A DNA stretch of 64,000 nt from Pseudomonas sp. PDM04 (lineage in GTDB: Bacteria > Pseudomonadota > Gammaproteobacteria > Pseudomonadales > Pseudomonadaceae). Of the stretch, positions 57,927-64,000 are shown piece after piece. The position numbers and the translations under genes were made by a program. Location of the stretch: the NCBI RefSeq assembly GCF_014851765.1, contig NZ_JACVAI010000005.1, positions 248,001-312,000 on the forward strand, given 5' to 3'. The notes under the pieces were generated by a model. It was not told the DNA's origin, did not search any database, and saw only the letters and a list, made by a program, of their open reading frames with translations. Position 1 is the first letter of the stretch, and each line of letters starts with the position of its first letter.

Positions 57927-60900
57927 TTAGTCGAGCTTGGCAGGCGGTGGCTCTTGCAACGGTTTGCCATCGGCCAGCGGCACGATGGTTTTGTTTTCCG
58001 GCTCGATCGGCACCATTTTGTATTCCTGGCCGTGCAGGTTCTTCAGGTAAACCTCCATCTGCCGGAACGAGATGTTGATGTGCTGCTTCTTGAACTCGCG
58101 GTTGATGAAGCGGTTGACCTCGTCGAGCACCGGGTTGCGGTCACCGAGGTCGCGAACGTGCATGCGCAGCTCGTGATCGAGGGTGCTTTCGCCGAAGTTC
58201 AGGAAGTACACGTGGGGTTCCGGTTCCTTGAGCACCCGTGGGTTTTCCCGCGCGGCCTTGAGCAGCAGTTCTTTCACCAGGTCCAGGTCCGACCCGTAGT
58301 CGACGCCGAGTTTGAGCGTGACCCGGGTGATGGTGTCGGTCAGGGACCAGTTGATCAGTTGCCCGGTGATGAACGTCTTGTTGGGGACGATGATGTCCTT
58401 GCGGTCGAAGTCGGTGATGGTCGTGGCGCGGATGCGGATCTTGCTCACCGTGCCCGACAGGTTGCCAATGGTAATGGTGTCGCCGATCCGCACCGGGCGT
58501 TCGAACAGGATCATGATCCCGGAGATGAAGTTGGCGAAGATCTCCTGCATGCCGAAGCCGAGGCCGACAGACAGCGCCGCCACCAGCCATTGCAACTTGT
58601 CCCAACTGACACCGAGGGTCGACAGGGTCGAGACGAAACCGACGCCGGCGATCACGTACGACAGCAACGTGGTCGTGGCGTAGGCGCTGCCTTGGGCCAG
58701 GTCCAGCTTGGACAGCACGAAGACTTCCAGCAGGCCGGGAAGGTTGCGCGCCAGGGCGAAGGTGATGCCGATGATGATCAGCGCGCCGAGCATGTCACCG
58801 ATGCTGATCGGTACCATGCTCATGTTGGCGCCGGTGCCGCTGGTGTATTCGTAGAGGGTGACGTTGTCCAGGTACGAGAACACCGAGATCAGGTCCGACC
58901 AGACCCAGTACAGCGCCGCGATGAAACCGCCGAGCAAGGCCAGTCGGATCAGGCGCAGGGACTGTTCGTTGACCTTTTCGATGTCCAGGGTCGGCTCTTC
59001 GATCACGGCCTCGCCATCGCCGGCCTCTTTGGCCGCCTGTCGTTTGGCCAGTGCGCGCTGGTAAGCCAGGCGCCGTGCCGCCACGCTGAGCCCGCGCACG
59101 AAGGTGGCTTCGATCACCAGCCAGAACATCAGCAGGTACAGGGTATTGATCAACCGGTCGCTGAGCTTCAGCGCGGTGTAGTAGTAGCCGAAGCACACCG
59201 CCACGAACAGCGCGATCGGCAGGGCGGTGAACATCACCCCCACGGCTTTGCGGAAGAGCGAGGTGTTCTTGTGGGTCGGGCTGCTGATCAGCAGGCGGCT
59301 GAGCAACAGGGCCATCAGGGCGTAGCAGGTCAGCACCACCGGCATGCCGAGCACGTCGTCGGCCAGCGCCGCCGGTTGCAGCTCGGCGACCGCCACCACC
59401 GCCACCAGGGCCATGACCACCAGGCCGAGTCGACGAATCCAGGCTTGCAGGAACTCGACCTGGGGTTTTTCCCAACGGAAATGCAGTTCGGCCACACCGC
59501 CCGGCGCGAGGATCCGGTAGGCGGTGTAGAACACCAGCCAGGCCATCGCCATTTGCAGCAGCGCGGCGCCCATGTTGGCGTTCTGTCCGCGGGCGTCGAT
59601 CTGCAGCGCCAAGCCGCACAGGGCCAGGCCCAGCGCGACGGGCATCGCCAGCAGAATATTGATCAGGATCGCCTGGGGTGTGTGCAGCTGGCTGTCGCGC
59701 TTGAAGTGACCGATGTCCTGGTGAACCTTGTTCAGTCGCGCATACAGAGCCTTGCGTCGCCACAGCAGGGCGCCGATCAACAGCACCAGCGGCAGGAACA
59801 GCAGCGGACGCTGAGTCAGGCCGTCGGTCAACTCACTGAAGCTCGAGGCCAGGGGCAGGGTCGCGATCTGGCGTTGCAGGCGCTCCGGCACGCCGCGCAT
59901 CCATTCCGGGTCCAGTGGCTTGTTGCTCGGAATCCAGAACATCTGCTCGTCGAGCGTCGCGCGCAGGCTTTGCGCGGTGCTCAGCAGTTGTTTCTGGTTC
60001 AGTTGCAGTGTGATGGATTCGTTGAGCACCGCGCTGAGTTCACGGTTCAGTCGTTCCAGCAGGTCGGCGCGGGTGTTGGCCAGTTCCAGCAGGCTCTTGC
60101 GCAGTTGCGGGGTGACCTGCTCGGGAGGCTGGGTCGACAGCAGGTTGTCGACATAGGTGGTCGGGTTGCTGAGCAACTCGCGCTGCTGGCTCACTTCGAA
60201 TTGATACAGGCGAATGTCGGCGATCTGGTCGGCAAGGTCGCGGTCGACCTTGAGGCGCGGCAGGCCCTGCTTCTGCTTGTAGAGAATCTTGGACAGCAGC
60301 AGGCTGCCCTTGAGCACGTTGATCTGCTCGTCCAGGGCCGCGTCGCTCTGAGTCACGTTATCCAGTTGCTGCTTGGTCTGCAGGTTCTGCTGGGTGACGA
60401 CGTTCAGGCGGTCGGTGCTTTTGAGCAGGTAGTCGGAGAGCTTCAGGTTGGCCGCGCTTTCGGTGGCCAGCAGCGCGCTGCTGCCGGATTTCTGCGCTTC
60501 GATCGACTGCTGCGTCACGGTCTCTTGGGACTGGGCCAGGCGCTTCTGGTTGATCAGGGTTTGCAGCTCCTGGATTTCCCGGTCCAGGCGATCGGATTTT
60601 TCCGTCAGCAGGTCATGCTGGCTGTTGCCCAGGTCCTGCAACTGGCTGTTGCCGGCCAGTTCCTGGCGGCGCAGCGGGATCAGTGCATTGAGGGCCGCCA
60701 GCTCGGCGTTCAGCAGATCGCGCTGTTCGCTGCTCAAGGTCTTGCCGGCGTCTTTACCGGCCTTGAGGATGTTGTTGATCTGCTGGATGCGGGTCTGGCT
60801 GCTGGAAATTTCTGCCTGGGCGCGTTCCGGACGGGTCTGGGCGGTGATGACCAGGCTGTTCGCGTCAGCGAGGGCCTTTTGCAGGTCGCTTTGCTGAGTC

Positions 60901-61277
60901 GCGCGCTCGGTGAGCATCTGTTCCAGCTGGGAAATGGATTCCTTGGTGTAGCGCTGCGCCACCGGCGTCACGCTACTGGCCTTGAGCCGGGTCAGCTCGC
61001 GCTGGTTCTCAATTGTCTGTTTGGGGGCGTTGGCCAGTTGCTGCTTGATATCGGCCAGCTTCTGCTCATAGTCACGCTGATTGCCCAGCTGGGTCAGGGT
61101 GTTTTGCAGGACGGTCTGCAAAGCCTTCTGATCGGCTTCTGGCAGTTTGCGATCGGCGATCTTGTCCAGGCTCGCTTGCACGGTTTCGCGGGACGGCGGT
61201 TCGGCCGCTTGCAACGTTCCGACAGACAGACTCAGGCCCAGCAGGGCCGTGATGAAAAAGGTGCGCAGGGTTGACAT
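57927..61277 (-). CDS. Large mechanosensitive channel, MscK/MscM type
   Basis: A 1116-residue member of the large MscS family. A cleavable signal (ending TLQAA) precedes a long coiled-coil periplasmic domain (about 30-480), then about ten membrane helices (480-880), and the MscS core with the pore helix and GFGMQEIFANFISGIMILFERPVRIGD, followed by the cytoplasmic beta and alpha/beta domains. Size is close to E. coli MscK (1120) and YjeP/MscM (1107); which one it corresponds to is uncertain. Gates solute efflux on hypo-osmotic shock. Confidence 0.85.
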   Translation of the reverse strand: MSTLRTFFITALLGLSLSVGTLQAAEPPSRETVQASLDKIADRKLPEADQKALQTVLQNTLTQLGNQRDYEQKLADIKQQLANAPKQTIENQRELTRLKASSVTPVAQRYTKESISQLEQMLTERATQQSDLQKALADANSLVITAQTRPERAQAEISSSQTRIQQINNILKAGKDAGKTLSSEQRDLLNAELAALNALIPLRRQELAGNSQLQDLGNSQHDLLTEKSDRLDREIQELQTLINQKRLAQSQETVTQQSIEAQKSGSSALLATESAANLKLSDYLLKSTDRLNVVTQQNLQTKQQLDNVTQSDAALDEQINVLKGSLLLSKILYKQKQGLPRLKVDRDLADQIADIRLYQFEVSQQRELLSNPTTYVDNLLSTQPPEQVTPQLRKSLLELANTRADLLERLNRELSAVLNESITLQLNQKQLLSTAQSLRATLDEQMFWIPSNKPLDPEWMRGVPERLQRQIATLPLASSFSELTDGLTQRPLLFLPLVLLIGALLWRRKALYARLNKVHQDIGHFKRDSQLHTPQAILINILLAMPVALGLALCGLALQIDARGQNANMGAALLQMAMAWLVFYTAYRILAPGGVAELHFRWEKPQVEFLQAWIRRLGLVVMALVAVVAVAELQPAALADDVLGMPVVLTCYALMALLLSRLLISSPTHKNTSLFRKAVGVMFTALPIALFVAVCFGYYYTALKLSDRLINTLYLLMFWLVIEATFVRGLSVAARRLAYQRALAKRQAAKEAGDGEAVIEEPTLDIEKVNEQSLRLIRLALLGGFIAALYWVWSDLISVFSYLDNVTLYEYTSGTGANMSMVPISIGDMLGALIIIGITFALARNLPGLLEVFVLSKLDLAQGSAYATTTLLSYVIAGVGFVSTLSTLGVSWDKLQWLVAALSVGLGFGMQEIFANFISGIMILFERPVRIGDTITIGNLSGTVSKIRIRATTITDFDRKDIIVPNKTFITGQLINWSLTDTITRVTLKLGVDYGSDLDLVKELLLKAARENPRVLKEPEPHVYFLNFGESTLDHELRMHVRDLGDRNPVLDEVNRFINREFKKQHINISFRQMEVYLKNLHGQEYKMVPIEPENKTIVPLADGKPLQEPPPAKLD

Positions 61278-61313
61278 AGATTTCGATCGGAGACAAAAGG
61301 CGAAGTGTGGAGT

Positions 61314-63056
61314 TTAGAGGAAGAGTCCGGGACCCGGGCGACTTCCTTCGGGGAATCTGACGCCCACTTTGCCGATCTTGTTCCCGTCCATGACCGCAAC
61401 CGTCCACAGGGTGTTGTTCCACTCCACCTGGTCGCCGACCACGGGTGCACCGCCGACTTTCTGCGCAATGAACCGACCCAGGGACATGTCGGGGTCGATG
61501 CCTTCGACCTTCAACCCGTACAGGGCAGCAACCGCGGCCAGCTGGGCATCTCCTTCGAGTACGAAGTCGCCGAAGAAGCGTAGATCCAGGCCCCGTTGCG
61601 GCGCCTGGCTGAACAGTTTTCCGAGGGCCGGCAGGTTGTGTTCATGGCCGATTACGCAGAGCAAATCATCGACTTCCAGCACCGTACTACCCGACGGATG
61701 GAGCAGTTGTTGACCGCGAAACAGGGCGGCGATCCGGGTGCCTTCGGGCATTTTCAACTCGCGAAGGGGCGAACCGATGCACCATTTCTCGGCGCCGAGG
61801 CGGTAAACGAACAGTTCCCACTCGCTGGTGACGTGGACTTCCAGGGCGGCGCGGGAGATGGGCGCCGGCTCCGGTGGAACGGTCACCTTCAACAGCTTGG
61901 CCACCCACGGCAGGCTGGTGCCCTGGACCAGCAGCGAGACCAGCACGATAAAGAAGGCAAGGTTGAAATAGAGCTGGGCATTGGGCAGCCCCGCCATCAG
62001 CGGGAACACCGCGAGAATGATCGGCACCGCACCCCGCAGGCCAACCCAGGAAATAAAGGCTTTTTCACGGCCATGGAACGCCTTGAACGGCAGCAGGCCG
62101 ACGATCACCGACAACGGGCGAGCCACAAGAATCATCCACAGCGCCAGGCCCAGTGCGGGCACGGCAATGGGCAGCAAGTCGTGTGGGGTCACCAGCAGGC
62201 CCAACACCAGGAACATGCCGATCTGCGCCAGCCACGCCATGCCGTCGAGCATGTGCAGGATGCCGTGACGGCTGCGCACCGGACGGTTGCCGATCACCAG
62301 GCCGCACAGGTAAACCGCGAGGAAGCCGCTGCCGTGCAGGGCGTTGGTCAGGGCGAACACCACCAGCCCGCCGGCGATCACCAGGATCGGGTAGAGGCCG
62401 GTGGCCAGGTTGATGCGGTTGACCAATTGCAACATCAACCAGCCGCCGCCCAGCCCGATTACGCCGCCGATGCCGAACTCGCGCACCAGGTGCAGCAGCA
62501 GGTCCCAGTGCAGGCCGGTCTGGCCGCTGGCGAGCATGTCGATCAGGGTCACGGTGAGGAACACCGCCATCGGGTCGTTGCTGCCGGATTCGATCTCCAG
62601 GCTGGCGGTCACCCGTTCGTTGAGTCCCTTGCCGCCGAGCAGCGAGAACACCGCTGCGGCGTCGGTGGAGCCGACGATGGCGCCGATCAGCAGGCCCTGA
62701 ATCAGGTTCAGGTCGAACAGCCACGCCGCGACCATGCCGGTCAGCCCTGTGGTGATCAGCACCCCGACCGTGGCCAGCGAGAGCGCCGGCCATAACGCCA
62801 CGCGAAAGCTCGATACCCGGGTGCGCAGGCCGCCATCGAGCAGGATGACCGCCAGTGCGAGGTTGCCGACCAGGTACGCCGTTGGGTAGTTATCGAAAAT
62901 GATGCCGCCGCCATCGACGCCGGCGGTCATGCCCACGGCCAGGATGATCACCAGAATCGGGATGCCGAGGCGGGACGAGAGTGAGCTCACCAGAATGCTT
63001 GCACCTACCAGCAACGCGCCGATCAAGAACAGGCTGTTGATGGTTGTCGCATTCAA
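61314..63056 (-). CDS. nhaP2: K+/H+ antiporter NhaP2 (CvrA)
   Basis: A 580-residue cation:proton antiporter of the CPA1 type: about 12 helices to residue 395, ESGSNDP in the ion path, then a TrkA-C domain (about 405-490) and a CorC-HlyC-like C-terminal domain. The TTG at 63056 follows GGAG by seven bases and gives MNATTINSLFLIG, matching the family; an ATG at 63101 would add 15 residues without similarity. 37 bases upstream of mscK, possibly one osmotic-adjustment unit. Confidence 0.87.
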   Translation of the reverse strand: MNATTINSLFLIGALLVGASILVSSLSSRLGIPILVIILAVGMTAGVDGGGIIFDNYPTAYLVGNLALAVILLDGGLRTRVSSFRVALWPALSLATVGVLITTGLTGMVAAWLFDLNLIQGLLIGAIVGSTDAAAVFSLLGGKGLNERVTASLEIESGSNDPMAVFLTVTLIDMLASGQTGLHWDLLLHLVREFGIGGVIGLGGGWLMLQLVNRINLATGLYPILVIAGGLVVFALTNALHGSGFLAVYLCGLVIGNRPVRSRHGILHMLDGMAWLAQIGMFLVLGLLVTPHDLLPIAVPALGLALWMILVARPLSVIVGLLPFKAFHGREKAFISWVGLRGAVPIILAVFPLMAGLPNAQLYFNLAFFIVLVSLLVQGTSLPWVAKLLKVTVPPEPAPISRAALEVHVTSEWELFVYRLGAEKWCIGSPLRELKMPEGTRIAALFRGQQLLHPSGSTVLEVDDLLCVIGHEHNLPALGKLFSQAPQRGLDLRFFGDFVLEGDAQLAAVAALYGLKVEGIDPDMSLGRFIAQKVGGAPVVGDQVEWNNTLWTVAVMDGNKIGKVGVRFPEGSRPGPGLFL

Positions 63057-63165
63057 AGGCAGTACTCCAGAAAGCTGAAAAGGCGGGCGCAAACTGACCA
63101 TGCAGTCTGCGTGCCATCGATTCTAACCTGTTGAAATGTAGTGCTGTCAAAAAGCTTTTGGTCCC

Positions 63166-63196
63166 TGGCGCCTTCGAATGGCTCGCGAAGGCGCCA
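63166..63196 (-). terminator. Hairpin after the chemoreceptor gene
   Basis: TGGCGCCTTCG and CGAAGGCGCCA are perfectly complementary (11 pairs, 9-base loop) and lie just past the receptor stop. The T-run (minus strand AGCTTTTTG) begins about 12 bases later, so the termination call is moderate. Confidence 0.55.
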
Positions 63197-63211
63197 GCGC
63201 TGCCCGTGCGG

Positions 63212-64000
63212 TTACAGGCGGAAGCGCCCGACCATCGTGTTCAGGTCCACCGCCAGGCGCGACAGCTCATTGCTGGCCGCGCTGGTCTGGTTGGCACCGG
63301 TGGCCGATTGCACCGACAGGTCGCGAATGTTCACCAGGTTGCGATCCACCTCACGGGCCACCTGCGCCTGCTCTTCGGCGGCGCTGGCGATCACCAGGTT
63401 GCGTTCGTTGATTTCGACGATGGCGCTGTTGATGGTGTCCAGCGACAGGCCGGCGCCGCGGGCAATGTTCAGGGTCGACTCGGCGCGTTCGGTGCTGTTG
63501 CGCATCGAGTCCACGGCCTGTTCGGTGCCGGACTGAATGCTGCCGATCATGCGTTCGATTTCGCTGGTGGATTGTTGGGTACGGTGCGCCAGGGCGCGAA
63601 CCTCGTCCGCCACCACGGCAAAGCCGCGACCCGCTTCCCCGGCGCGAGCCGCTTCGATGGCGGCGTTCAAGGCGAGCAAGTTGGTCTGATCGGCCAGGCC
63701 GCGAATCACATCCAGAACCTTGCCGATGTCGCGGGACTCATTGGCCAGCTCGCCGATCAGCGCCGCGGTGCTCTGCACATCGGTGCTCATGCGTTCGATG
63801 GCGCTGACGGTTTCCTGAACCAGGTCGCGACCGTCGCCCGCCGAGGTGGTGGCATTCTTCGACGCTTCGGAGGTGCTCACCGCGTTGCGCGCCACTTCTT
63901 CCACAGCGCTGGTCATTTCGTTGACCGCAGTGGCGGCCTGTTCGATCTCGTTGTTCTGTTGGGTCAGGCCCCGGGCGCTTTCGTCGGTGACGCTGTTGAG
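63212..64000 (-). CDS. Methyl-accepting chemotaxis protein, C-terminal part
   Basis: The last 262 residues of a chemoreceptor continuing beyond the right edge. The signalling hairpin tip, IRGLADQTNLLALNAAIEAARAGEAGRGFAVVADEVR (broken here for the key E and R positions), and the flanking methylation helices with QQSTSEIE are clear. The tail ends soon after NTMVGRFRL, without a CheR-tethering pentapeptide. Sensor domain and ligand are outside the window. Confidence 0.93.
   Translation of the reverse strand, partial: LNSVTDESARGLTQQNNEIEQAATAVNEMTSAVEEVARNAVSTSEASKNATTSAGDGRDLVQETVSAIERMSTDVQSTAALIGELANESRDIGKVLDVIRGLADQTNLLALNAAIEAARAGEAGRGFAVVADEVRALAHRTQQSTSEIERMIGSIQSGTEQAVDSMRNSTERAESTLNIARGAGLSLDTINSAIVEINERNLVIASAAEEQAQVAREVDRNLVNIRDLSVQSATGANQTSAASNELSRLAVDLNTMVGRFRL

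Noticed and set aside
56613..61274. A plus-strand open frame of about 1550 codons antisense to selO and mscK
   Set aside because: Its composition is Gln/Arg/Val/Asp-rich without domains, it crosses two well-recognised genes, and such antisense frames are a regular by-product of GC-rich third positions.

Overview
The window looks like chromosome of a Pseudomonas of the P. fluorescens group. The evidence is high-GC coding sequence, the medium-chain PHA locus phaC1-phaZ-phaC2-phaD, the Pseudomonas-type hslVU / argS-SPOR / priA / rpmE / maeB / ponA / pilMNOPQ / aroKB / gltBD / hemE order, and many REP elements with the core GGGAGCGAGC..GCTCGCGA typical of this group. No rRNA, tRNA, phage, insertion sequence or CRISPR array was seen.

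Layout. 1-4651 (minus): the 5' end of phaD, then phaC2, phaZ and phaC1, with a sigma54-type promoter and operator-like palindromes upstream of phaC1. 4908-8186 (minus): a DUF971 protein, the HslUV protease (TTG-started hslV behind a very good sigma32 heat-shock promoter) and a SPOR-domain protein. 8188-12306 (minus): argS and priA. 12596-15089 (plus): rpmE, a secreted staphylococcal-nuclease-like protein whose signal peptide is encoded across the rpmE terminator, and malic enzyme maeB. 15305-17743 (minus): ponA (PBP1A), divergent from pilMNOPQ-aroK-aroB-damX (17960-26215, plus). 26567-33786 (plus): gltB, gltD and hemE. 33914-36203: an MFS exporter divergent from its likely LysR regulator.

36333-54654 (minus) is the main accessory region: about 18.3 kb and 20 genes, mostly overlapping by 4 bases, encoding an aryl polyene (APE) type II PKS/FAS-like pathway. 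It holds a KS-like chain length factor, two ACPs, a fused acyl-ACP ligase-dehydratase, an ammonia-lyase, two acyltransferases, a glycosyltransferase, a thioesterase, a LolA-like protein, an MMPL exporter, a Na+/H+-exchanger-like protein, a halogenase-like flavoprotein, a methyltransferase, a lipoprotein, and a KS-DH-KR-KS block in the apeO-P-Q-R order. Inferred logic: an aryl acid starter (possibly made by the lyase) is loaded on ACP, elongated and left polyunsaturated, tailored, attached to a lipid by the acyl- and glycosyltransferases, and exported to the outer membrane by MMPL/LolA/lipoprotein.

55004-64000: an orphan ParA-type ATPase (plus), then on the minus strand thioredoxin-2 (trxC), SelO, a large MscK-type channel, an NhaP2/CvrA-type antiporter and the C-terminal part of a chemotaxis receptor.

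The least expected observations are two REP doublets (REPINs) inside the APE operon that are read through in frame, each adding a homologous 31-codon peptide to the signal-peptide region of a different envelope protein; and an APE flavoprotein carrying the WxWxIP and lysine signatures of flavin-dependent halogenases.
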